DNA from: Pterobdella sp. o SKG-2022
Lineage: Eukaryota > Annelida > Clitellata > Hirudinida > Piscicolidae
Direction of reading: 5' to 3'
DNA: 64,000 bases
Assembly (NCBI GenBank): GCA_964035795.1
Contig: OZ038324.1
Span: forward strand, 9,215,077 to 9,279,076
In this document: one piece after another, positions 51,704-62,300 of the stretch
Position numbering within the stretch: position 1 is the stretch's first letter
Layout of the letters: every line of letters starts with the position of its first letter
Notes under the pieces: model-generated
The model's input: the letters and a program-made list of their open reading frames with translations, nothing else
What the model was told of the DNA's origin: nothing
Databases searched by the model: none
Translations under genes and position numbers: made by a program

Positions 51704-54251
51704 TTATGAAAGGAAAGGATTGTTTTGCAGTTGTTGAGCTGAGTATATCTGGAGTCAATGTTTTAATTATTTAAAAATAATTTTGATTCAAGATTATTTT
51801 TTGAGGTATTGAATATTAATTTAATGAAGAAATGCTCCAAATTATATAAAAAATCCACTAATACATTGAATAGAATTTTTTCAAAATACAATAAAACATT
51901 GAATAATCTTTAAATAACCCTAAACTGCATCCAATTTGGCACCTGTAGTACCAGTTTGACATTAGCATGACATTACTTACATTGAAAGGGTTCCAAAAGT
52001 TGTGCTGTTGTTGTTGTAGGTGGTTTAGTTGTTCTAGACGATTGTGTTGTAGCGGTTGCTGAGGTAGTAACTGCAATGTTTTTTGTTGTTGCAATAAAAG
52101 TTGTTGTTGCAGATATTGTTGTTGTTGTTGCAAAAAAAGAAGTTGCTGAGATAGGTTTTGTTGTTGTTGTATTGTTGATGTGTTGCTGAAGAATGGGTTG
52201 GTGCTGCTGAAACCTGGAGGTTGTTGGTGAAGCATTATTTTTGTTTTCCTTAAGCATTTCATGTATTATTCTATTGTTATTTCAATATTATGGTTTTGTA
52301 ATTGTTCTGACGCAAATTCTAATATGCTCAATTGGTATGAGAATATAATTTTTTAATCAACAACCTGATAAGTTGGCAGGGTAGTTGGAACTAATAGGTG
52401 GAAGAACTGATGTGTTATCAAGTGGAGGTATGGATGGATTGATGGATGAGTGGATTGAAAAATGAGAAGGTGGAGAAAAAGATAAAGAAAAATTTTTGAA
52501 GTCTGCAAAATCTGCAGTGACAGATGCAAGAAGAAATATTTTAATAACTTTTTAAAATTTTTAAATTATGGATTATTCGATAAATTTCGAAAATTTTGAT
52601 TACTTCTTATGAAAAATTAAAAATAATTAACAAAAATAAATAATTTTTTTATCATACAGAGAAATTGAAGAACCTGCAAAACTATGTGGAAAGCTGAAAG
52701 AGGATTTTGATTGGTTGGAAGATGGTGATGGTTGGATAGAAGTATGAATGAATAAATGAGTGGATGGATGTACTGGTTGATGGGTGGATGAATGAGCAGA
52801 TGGATTGATGGATGAATGAGTAGAAGGATGGATGGATGAATAGGAAAGAACTGAAGAGCTGAAAGTAGTTGGAAATGGAGTGAAGGAATCAGTGAAAGGA
52901 GTAGAAAAATCTATGCTAAAAGCATTACTACCAACACTAATACTTTTACTAACACCACTACTACTACTGATACTGTTGCTATTTGTATTGTTGCTTGTAA
53001 TACTGCCAGTGAAGTGGCTTTCATTGAGCTTGCTTGTGCTACTATTAGTATTATTTATGTTGAAGCTATTGTTAGTAATATTATTGTTGGCATTATTATT
53101 GTTGTTGATGTTGATGAAATTCTTTTCAGTGACAATACTATGTGTTGGTCTAAGTGTTGGACATGTAGAAGAAGAAGAGGATGAAGAACATGACGTGTGT
53201 AATGATGATTTCTTTGTTGTCTGTGCAAAGTTAACATAATATGTAGATTTTTTATGATTATCATTAGTATGGTACTTTTTCAAGTGCCAAATCATTGTTC
53301 CTTTTAATTTCTTCCATCATTGTCGAGTTGCCCTCCACATACCATGTCTTCTTTTCATACCTTAACAGTTTTATTTCATATTTGTTAAGGTCAATATTTA
53401 TTCTCACACATAATCATCAAAGTAAATGATTAATTACTATTTTTTTGAATTATCATATATTATTATTTTTATTGTAAAATCACATTATAAATTTTAATAA
53501 CTATATTGCAATAATTAGTGAACTCATTATTATAATTATTAAACCTGGATGTCATGAGGTCGCAGAGGTGTTCCTTGTTGATGCACTTGAGTAGAATGCC
53601 TGGATACTTGGCCATCCAAACTCGTTTGCTATACTGGATGGAAAGGTTTGTTACATATTATATGTATTACATTTGGTTTGAAATATTTTTCTATCAGTTG
53701 GATCTGTAGTTTTTGATTATGAAGGTTTAAAAATTTTTGGGAGCTGTTGGTCAATTTGCATACATGCTTATGGGTTTGTGAATTTTTGCTAGTTTCAAAT
53801 GAAAGATGATAAAGATGATAATGAGACATAATGGTGTCATTGATTCCAACCTCATTCCCCCTGGCCTTGAGAAATTCCACTTCAGAGTCACTGAAGGTGC
53901 CCATGGAAATGGACTTAAGACGGTGGGGTGGATTCAAACCTCGACTGTAAAGCATTTTCATATATTTGATTATAAAAGTTTAGTTTTTAATAAAAAACAT
54001 GTGAAAGAAGCAAAAATTTACAGCTTTCCGCTGCATGAAGTGCAAACGAAAGATCCAATGGTAAGGTTGGTGTAAGTTGTTCCTTTTTGGGAACAATCGA
54101 AACAGTCTTTGTTGCAAGGCAACATGGCAAGTGCTTTAACCACTGCGAAATTTTTGTCCTCCTCATTGTTGGTAGTATTCGCCTGCTGAGCAGACGATCT
54201 TTGACTGCTTTTGTAATTAGATCTGCTACCGAAAATATGCGCTAATGACAT
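51704..54251 (-). CDS. AGFG1: ArfGAP with FG-repeat/NPF-motif protein (AGFG family)
   Basis: Eight exons: 54251-54022, 53944-53851, 53633-53545, 53360-53276, 53220-52674, 52511-52365, 52213-51981, 51748-51704, giving 489 aa. Residues 40-160 form the ArfGAP module: zinc finger C50-X2-C53-X16-C70-X2-C73, then LRGLNPPHRLKSISM, nearly identical to vertebrate AGFG and including the Arg that follows the finger. YEKKTWY closes the domain. The C-terminal half is Ser/Asn/Gln-rich, with DFADFKNF (AGFG-type FADF element), STNPF, FWNPF and a final NNPFLS, that is, EH-domain-binding NPF motifs. AGFG proteins act in clathrin-mediated endocytosis with EPS15 and in HIV Rev-dependent RNA export in mammals. 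The ortholog cannot be split between AGFG1 and AGFG2. Part of the Ser-rich linker (52,740-52,850) is encoded by ATCC repeats. One intron is only 55 bases, and the last exon is 14 codons plus stop. Confidence 0.93.
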
Positions 54252-54616
54252 TTTAAGTAACTATCATTTCGACTTAAAATTATGCAGTATTATTTGGGTT
54301 GAGCTAACGACCGAGCGAAATAACATGAGAAAAATAAAAATGGCAAAATTTTAGTGTAGTAAAACTGAGACGAACAAGATGATTTGAGACCACCAAACAC
54401 GAAAATCCAATCGTTAACACAATGGTATTTTCCATGTAGAAATGTCAAATATACATTTCAAGACCGACACAGACAAGTCTATACAGAAACCCCTAAGACA
54501 TAAATAAATAGCATAAAACGACAAAAATTAAATTGAATCTATTTAATGATAACGATAACGCAAATAATGACGATAAACTAAGTCATAATCATAATAATAT
54601 ACTGTCTAATGAACAT

Positions 54617-56640
54617 TTAAACATCTTCTTCCCCATCATCATCAGCTTCATCTTCATCCTCTTCCTCATCATCTTCTTCCTCGCCACTGTGGTCAGCCAT
54701 TTCTGATGCCTGGTACCAATACAAATTTTAGTAAACATCTATATACAACAAGCAATCATTCTTTAGCTAAACATACAAAAAACTAAACTAAAAGTAAGCT
54801 TCCCAATGTGATGTAAATTCAGCATACAACAAACCAGGTAGTATTGGAGTGGGTTAGGCCAGATGTCATCCTTGAATGCTTCTCCTAGCTCATCAACACC
54901 CAGCAGGGATTCAGTGGCACAGAACCAGTTGAAAAAGGTATCAAGTCCATCATCATGACTGCGTTTCTTTTTACCTCCATCACCTCCTTTGGCTCCATTA
55001 GTTGTCTTCTGAGTCAGATCTTTTCCAGGCTTCCAGTTGATGATTGCTGACTTGATTGTCGGCTCTCCTGTCTCACCCATGTGGAACTCTTTGCTTAAAA
55101 ACCTGTAATGGTTAAAAGATTGTAAGAATTTTGGAGGAGTAGATAACTATTCTGTTTGGCCTGAAGCCATGATGATAAAAACCTATTTATGGATGATATT
55201 TTTTAACCTATTTATCCTGATAGATATTTGTGAAAACTAACACTTTGGCGCCTTTGAATAAGCTATTACACAAACGTCTTATACATCAATAACTAATTAT
55301 GTATACCTTAAACAAGACAGATAAGCATTACTAATATTGTGTTAAAGTCATCTTTTTTTTTACATTTTTACAATTTTTTAAATTGGACTAAATATAGGAC
55401 ACTAGTCATGAATGGGTCAAACAATTGATCTCAATAATAAATACATAAAAAAACTGACTCATCAGAAAAGTAGTCATTAGGAGCAAAGTGGAAAAGAATT
55501 TTGTAACCAGACTTAATGTCTTCAAACTCCACCACCTTTGTGAGAACATTAATTTTAGCACATGTGAAATCTTGATATTAACAGATAAAATGAGCAAATT
55601 TCCTTTAAAAACATTCAATATGAATAGAAAAAAAGATTAGAACACACAACACAAATGAACTATCTTGTTATATGGGTTATATTGCCAACCAACCTCAATC
55701 TTTGTTAGATGTTGAAATACCTCTTCATCTTGCTCAGTCAACAGTGAAGACACCTATGATGAGAGTTGTCTTCGATGCTCATACATGATTAAACCAACTA
55801 ATACATGTTTTATTTAATAGAAATGTGCTTTATAGTTTAACGTGGTTAATGAAATATTTTGATTGATAAGATTCAAGTTAGCTAAGCCCATCACATAAAA
55901 CAACCACAAACACCTACCTGTGGATGATTTATGAGGACAGTGAACCAGAAGTTAGGTATCTTGGCAATTATTTCAGCCCTCTTTTGAAAATGAGGCTGTC
56001 GCAGCTTGTTATACTTCTGTTCAACCTGGTAGCAAAATTTAATGGATAAAAATGAATATTAAAATGCTCATAACACTGAAGCAATAATATTTGAGAGATC
56101 AAACTTTTTATATTAATTACATTATCTTAGGTATATTGAAAAAAAGCTGCTTAAAAAAATGTCATGTAAACATTTAACACATTCCATAAAAACAGTGGAA
56201 TGAATCAAAAACAAAATGATCAAATAAAAAATAAAAAAATACAAAGGCTTACTTTAATGATTTCATCACTGGCTCCTTCGTTTAATTTGTCAATCTCATT
56301 TTGAACTTCATCAATTTTCTCAATGGCTTCTTGTTGTTCTTTTTCTGTCGCCATTTTGATATTTTTGAAGAAATTCGTTGTAAAAATTCAAAAATTCAAA
56401 AACTAATTGAGTAATAATTAATATAAACTATGGTTAAAGATTGGTGAAAAATTCCCTTTAGGCAGTGAAAATGCAAAATTTAGCGCCCGATAATGCACGC
56501 ATTTTACATCTCACAAAGAACAGTTCTTTAATCCGTTTGAGCAGAAGAAATACCCAAAAATTTCGAAATTAAATGAAGAAAAACCAACCATTAACTTCGA
56601 AAGAAGCATCTTTTTTGCTAGATTTAGTTTGAGTAGACAT
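54617..56640 (-). CDS. SET: SET/TAF-I histone chaperone (NAP family)
   Basis: Seven exons: 56640-56589, 56344-56253, 56025-55918, 55753-55694, 55535-55459, 55102-54835, 54709-54617, giving 249 aa. The sequence follows vertebrate SET closely: [20 protein letters not shown] (dimerisation helix), [51 protein letters not shown], and an acidic tail. SET is a nuclear/cytosolic histone chaperone, an inhibitor of PP2A and of histone acetylation (INHAT). The first exon ([17 protein letters not shown]) joins by a phase-1 donor to a CAG acceptor inside exon 2, as in the vertebrate TAF-I isoforms. Exon 2 also has its own ATG at 56,354 (MATEKEQQE), which would give a second N-terminus. SET lies 365 bp upstream of AGFG on the same strand. 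Confidence 0.97.
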
Positions 56641-56653
56641 TGTACAAAAAGTA

Positions 56654-56698
56654 AGGCGCGATATATCTACACGTGAGGGACCGCTTGTATTTATATAT
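56654..56698 (-). promoter_or_regulatory. Candidate SET promoter: TATA-like box and E-box
   Basis: On the minus strand, upstream of the SET ATG (56,640), a TATATAAATA (about 56,688-56,697) is followed by an E-box CACGTG (56,670-56,675) and GCGCC. The spacing puts a start site near 56,660. Confidence 0.45.
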
Positions 56699-57443
56699 CT
56701 TTTATCAAAGACTACGCAAATTACTACAGTTTTTAGAGAAAATAATTTTTATAAAAAACTATTTATATTGAAAATCAATATTAAATTAAAACAAAAATGC
56801 TTTCAAAAGTATTTTCGAATACTCAAAATAACATAATTTAGTTTATGTTTTTAGTGAGTTTTTAAAATATTAAAATGAAAAATTTTCATTTTGTGAGTAA
56901 CAATGAATTAGAGAACTTTTTCAATTTGAAAAAATTCACTTTTGGTTTCTCAGCTAATATAATTTCAAGAAAAATAAAAAATAACCTGGTTGAGATTTCA
57001 AAATTACATAAAATGAATTTGAAATTACTTTATTTTTATATATAACAATGTTCAAAATTTTGATTATATAAGAAAGCATAGGTCCTTTTCTACTACGCTA
57101 TGTATTTTTAAATTTCAAATTTTTCTCAAAATTCTGAGACTATAAAATTGCCTTCTTGAGATACTTTATTTTAAAAAATATTTTTGATAAAATCTGTCAT
57201 GTCAAGACTTCAACAATACTTCAAAACATAAAGGAAAATTTTCATTCCACAACGACCAGTTTTACCTTTCAGCAACATCAACTTTTTTGAGCATACATAA
57301 AGATTATTTCTAACATATAAAAACTAGTTTGCAAAAAAATATTAAATAAAAATAAGGTTGATATCTTATTTTAAAACTGAATTTTCAAAAAACTTAGGTC
57401 ATACTTCTTCACAATCACTTCATACAATCCTCACTCCACAAAG
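56699..57443. other. Divergent intergenic region between SET and small membrane-protein gene
   Basis: AT-rich with no repeats of note. It must contain the promoter of the + strand gene at 57,444. I see no clear TATA box near that start. Confidence 0.5.
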
Positions 57444-58234
57444 ATGGTGTCATGTCAGACACCCTGGTATGCGGATGTTAATGGCCAGTGTGTGGTCAGT
57501 GCTCTATTGATTGTTGTAGTATGTCTTTCTATTCTTGGTTAGTGTTTCGTTTCAAGTTTGATTTTCTATAATTTTTCCTTAATATTTCCAACAGAATTTT
57601 TTTTTAAATTTTTATTTACATTACTAAGCTTATTAGTATTATTATTATTAACATTGGTAAAGGAGAACTGGCTATAACTAGGGTTGGATTGATTGATTAT
57701 TATTAATGAATTGACTGTTACTGTTATTATCCTACATTCTATACTTTATTAAATTATTTTCATGTTCTTCATTGACATTTATATATTAATTAATCTATAA
57801 AGTTATATGTTAAATAAAGCATATAATCATAAAGCGTCATGAATTATTCCCACAGTTTTCATTGCCATTCTTCTCATCCTTATATCATGCCTCAGACATA
57901 GAAGGTCAAGGTGGGTTGAATTTGGATCAGTTCAATAGGTTGTTATTTGGTTCACTTCAATTTAGATCAGCTTTTGGGTCAGAATATTTTCACTATATTA
58001 ATATCAATAAACTCATATTAACATGGAAAAGAACCTAAAACAATGATAATAATGATTGATGCTTGCTTAACTAATAACTTCAGCTTTGTTGGTTATGTTA
58101 TTAATTGAATGATTAGGGGACGCTATCATTATTATGTTCAAGAGACTGAGGAGACAGCTTATCTCCTTCCCTCCCCCAACAACACACCCATGCCCAAACC
58201 CCTCAATTCTCAACCATCATACACTGGCTTGTAA
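57444..58234 (+). CDS. Small single-pass membrane protein of unknown family
   Basis: Three exons, 57444-57537, 57856-57910 and 58117-58234, join in phase (1, then 2) to 88 aa. The N-terminus MVSCQTPWYADVNGQC is short and has two Cys. A hydrophobic segment of about 30 residues follows (VVSALLIVVVCLSIL, then VFIAILLILISC), stopped by RHRRSRGR. The cytosolic tail has YHYYVQETEETAYLLPSP, a tyrosine-based YXX-phi sorting candidate (YLLP), and a Pro-rich end, SYTGL. The basic cluster after the membrane span predicts an extracellular or lumenal N-terminus without a cleaved signal. The membrane segment is split over exons 1 and 2, and both donors and acceptors are canonical. I do not recognise the family. 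It is divergent from SET and convergent with the receptor gene. AATAAA lies at 58,338. Confidence 0.72.
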
Positions 58235-58337
58235 TCTATGCATTCCTTGACATGAATTTTTGGTGGATTTTTAAATGAAGTGATGCATTTTACAAATTGG
58301 TGAATTTTTGAAGAACTTCTAAATGCATGACTCAGTG

Positions 58338-58343
58338 AATAAA
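58338..58343 (+). terminator. Poly(A) signal of the small membrane-protein gene
   Basis: AATAAA, about 104 bases after the stop at 58,232-58,234. Confidence 0.5.
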
Positions 58344-59270
58344 TGAACTGATATTTATTAAATAGTATTTTTAGCACACATATAATTAAAATATCGTTCT
58401 TGTATTAAATATATAAATATATGTATTTTTTACATAAAACTTAGAATGTGTTTCATCATATATAACTGTTTATCATTGTTATCATGTATTTTCTTCAACT
58501 GCATTTTTTCCATTAAATATTATATTATTTATATCATTATTTAATTATTGAGCATATTGGCCAGGTTAAAGTCATTTTGTTGAAAAATCATATATTTCAA
58601 ATTATTCCCTATTGCAAAAATATCTTTCAAAAACTTTCTCCAGCAGCTTCATTGGAAATTCATAGTTTAAAACAAGATAGCATGGAAAACTGAAAGTTCA
58701 TCTGATAGTTTTTTGAACCATTTTAAAATTGTCTTCTTTATGTCGCCATCAATGTTCCGATCTGTTTTCATTTCCAAAATGGGGCTATTTAATTTTTTGA
58801 GTTAAAGATTGTTTTTATTTATTTTTTTGTCAAATTTTTATCTATGATTATTATTTAATGATAATAATTATAGTAATAATATAAATGCCAGTAGGTACTA
58901 GTGTTTAAATCGTTTGAAAGTTGGCTTCATCTAAAACTCTACTTTTTTGATGTTTTTTTGTACATATAACGTTCTTTTTCTACTTTTTTAATGTTGCTCA
59001 TACTTTCCCATCGTTATTATTGTCCATTTATTCATTATGAGCCCAATGAATTGCCCTAATTATTTTCATTTAATTAAATTCATTTTTAAAATTGTATTAA
59101 TCAATTCGACACAGTATTAAGCTGTTTAATAAACAAATCCGGTAATTTTATTTTTCTATTATTTAAGACCCAGGTGCACTTTTCAATTCGGATCACCAAT
59201 GCTGATTTAACTGCCATTATCGCTATTAGACTTCAACTTTCATCACTTGATTTATTTTTCATTAAAAAAT

Positions 59271-59276
59271 TTTATT
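59271..59276 (-). terminator. Poly(A) signal of the receptor gene
   Basis: AATAAA on the minus strand, about 107 bases after the stop codon at 59,383. Confidence 0.55.
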
Positions 59277-59382
59277 TATGAATTTCAAAATGTCTGTGTA
59301 TTTGAAATTAAAAACACAGAAGTTGAAAGTAAAGATAAATAATAAAAAATAATTAAATTTTGACTGGATTTGTGATTTTGTT

Positions 59383-62300
59383 TTATAACATAAAGGCATC
59401 TTCACTCTCTGACTCGTAAGTCTTATTATGACTGCTTCTCTCCTGCACCCTCTTCTTCTTGTTAACTTTAGTACCATTATTCGCATCGCAACACAAATTC
59501 TGTTTCATATTATCATCATAATCCTTCAACTGATCCTTATGGCGATATGTTTCATTCTGAAATAGCCCATCCAAACCATAATAATCTCCATTCTTTGGTC
59601 TGCTTCTGCCAGAACTTTTGACTTTCATGAAAGCGTGGATTTCATCGAACAGAGGTCTTGAGTTTGGATCACATGACCAGCATGACATCATCAAGTCATA
59701 AACTTCGGAAGAGCAATGCGAAGGTCGAGGTAGGTAGACCACTCCAGGTAAAGCTTTTTTTCCACTCCTCGCATTATTTTCAAAGTTCTCACCACCATAC
59801 ATTCTATCATCATTTTCCCAGTTTTCTAATTGTTTGACGTCTTTTGAGGTTTTCCAGACGTCTTCATTCTTGGTCCAATCTTCATGGTAGATCTCGTACA
59901 GCATATTCTTCTTATAAACACCAGGATCTTGATTGGAAGCTGAGTGGGCCATTATTTTTGTATCGACATCTTCCCCTCTCTGCAGAATACAGTTATCGAC
60001 CACTTGTGCATTAGTAAGGCCTTCATAAGGCATGACTTCTCCACTGAACAGCTGCCATAGTAACACTCCATACGACCACACATCACTCTTGTTGCTGTAC
60101 TCATCCTGTTGTGTTGGTTAAAAAATTAAGTTATTCTCCAAATCAAAATTAAAAAAGGCTATTTAAGAAGCTTCTGAACGGACCAACAAAACAGTTTCCC
60201 ACGGCATCCAGCGAAGAGGGATGGGAGGGGAGGAAGGAGGGTACAAACAGACATAGTGGTCCTGGTACTCTTTTCTGCTTTTCGCCACGTCACAAACCTT
60301 TATGATTTATCGACATTTTGTTAATTGTAATATCCACAATACAAGACGCCCAAATTCTTAACAAAAAATAATAAACTAGTGAATAAAATTTTAGCAAATT
60401 TTATCACTAAAAATGAATTTTTGATGATATTTATAATGAGCCTCTTACTTTAATTTCTTTGCCAACCAAACAATTTCTAGCACTGAGATCACCATGGACC
60501 AATCCGATGCTTTCTAAGTAGGTCATGCCGCATGCGATTTGTCGGCCGAACTCCAATAACTCAGATAATCTGATCATAATTTTTTTCATAGAATAAGAAA
60601 AACATCTAATTCAGAAGTAGACAAAACTTTTCTAAAAAAAACAATTTCTAAACAAGTTTATTAAATTCTTTCGATAACCTTACAATCTCTTCTATAAAAC
60701 ATGTATCCTAAAATGCACCTATCAAATAACTTAACTAAATAACCACACACACAACACCACAAACCTCTTGTTTTGCTTTTCCTTGATGACCTGGTGCATA
60801 TCCTTGAAAGGCACACACTCCATAACAATGCTGAGGCAAGAGTTCTCATGGTAGCAGACTCCTTGCATGCATAATAGATTCCTATGCTTTATCTTCGATA
60901 AAAGCTTTATTTTTTCTATGAATTTCAACCTTGGGAAATCAAGTTATCTGGGTTTAGTTATTTTTTAAAATAGTTTTTTTTGCGTTTCAAAATTTTTGAA
61001 AGTGTTGTAAGAATTTTGGCTAAACTAGAGGTTCAAAAGTTTAAAATGCTTCGATTATTTCTATATAACTATATCCGTGGTTATAAGCTTTATATAAAAA
61101 CCAAAACTTTTAACACTAACTTAGATTTATCAGAAAGTCTGGCACTCAGCCTCAAAACTAATGCTAGAGGCTGTGAGGTGGAAGGTGAAGATAGTGAAGA
61201 CAACGCAGATCTTCTGTCACTGTGTATTGAACACAAATCAATCTGAAAATGAATATGATTAAAAAATCATAAATTAATGAATAAAACACTTTATGGTATT
61301 CAACAGTTTTGATATGATTTATAATATAATAACATAAAACGTACATGTCCAAACTCTCCTTTTCCAATTTTTTGTTCTACCTGGATATAGTGGAAAACTT
61401 TCAAATTGGTTTGATTTAAGTTTATAGATTAATATTAAATGGGAAATTAGAAATTTTTTGAAGCTTTAACTAGACTAAAATGCATTAGAAGCACCTTGCA
61501 TTTTGGTTTTATTATATGTATAGGAAATGACTACAGTCTTACTTCTAAATTTTCTTCATTGTACATTATGTGCTTCTCAAGGTATCTACCTACATTTTTC
61601 AAGGCCGAGCTATAATGATCGATATTAATTGTTTTATTGAACGTTTTATTTTTTTCTTCCTTCATTAAGTTTCTGTAGACAGGTTTTTCTCTTTTATTGA
61701 GCATAGCGTTTCCAGAATCATTCCTTCTTCGCTCTTTTCTCCCTTCTTTAATATGAGTCTTTAAGCTTTTCGGTGGTATGACGGGCGGGTTGTCAATGAT
61801 GAACTTATCGAAGGTTTGGTTAGGAATAGGAGGCAAGGGCTGGTTGAGGGCAGTCTGCAGGTGAGAAGGTTGTTGGGGCGAGACGTTGACCTGCATACTG
61901 GATAAATTCAAAGTTTCTGCATCCATACCTAGAGAAGCAAAGAATGTGGGGTGTACAAGGTAGTAGTTTGTGTAGTTCGGCGTGGCTTTGTTTTCCACAA
62001 GCATGGTACTGTAGTTACTGCTGTTACTTTTTGCTTGTGTTTGATTGTTTTGTTCGATTTTGAATGGCTGCTGGTTCGATGGGTCGATTTTTGAAGGGTT
62101 GTAATTTCCATTTGAAAAACTTGTATAATTTTTATATTGGTCTATGTTATTACTACAATTTAGGTTTGGGTTTGTCTTTAAATATACAAATTCCTTGCTC
62201 TGTGATTGACCCATTTGCAGCTCCAAAGCTTTCTCTCTGACAACTATTAATGGACCCTAAAAATTAATTTCCATTGGTTATCATCCAAATAACACAACTA

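Larger units (their letters stand above)
58235..59382. other. Convergent 3' region
   Basis: Contains the likely poly(A) signals of both flanking genes: AATAAA (+) at 58,338-58,343 for the small membrane protein and AATAAA (-) at 59,276-59,271 for the receptor. The rest is AT-rich; no further gene is visible. Confidence 0.6.

Noticed and set aside
52880..53239. 119-codon + strand frame, Leu-rich
   Set aside because: Antisense of the Ser/Asn/Thr-rich AGFG exon, whose minus-strand frame connects in phase to the ArfGAP domain.
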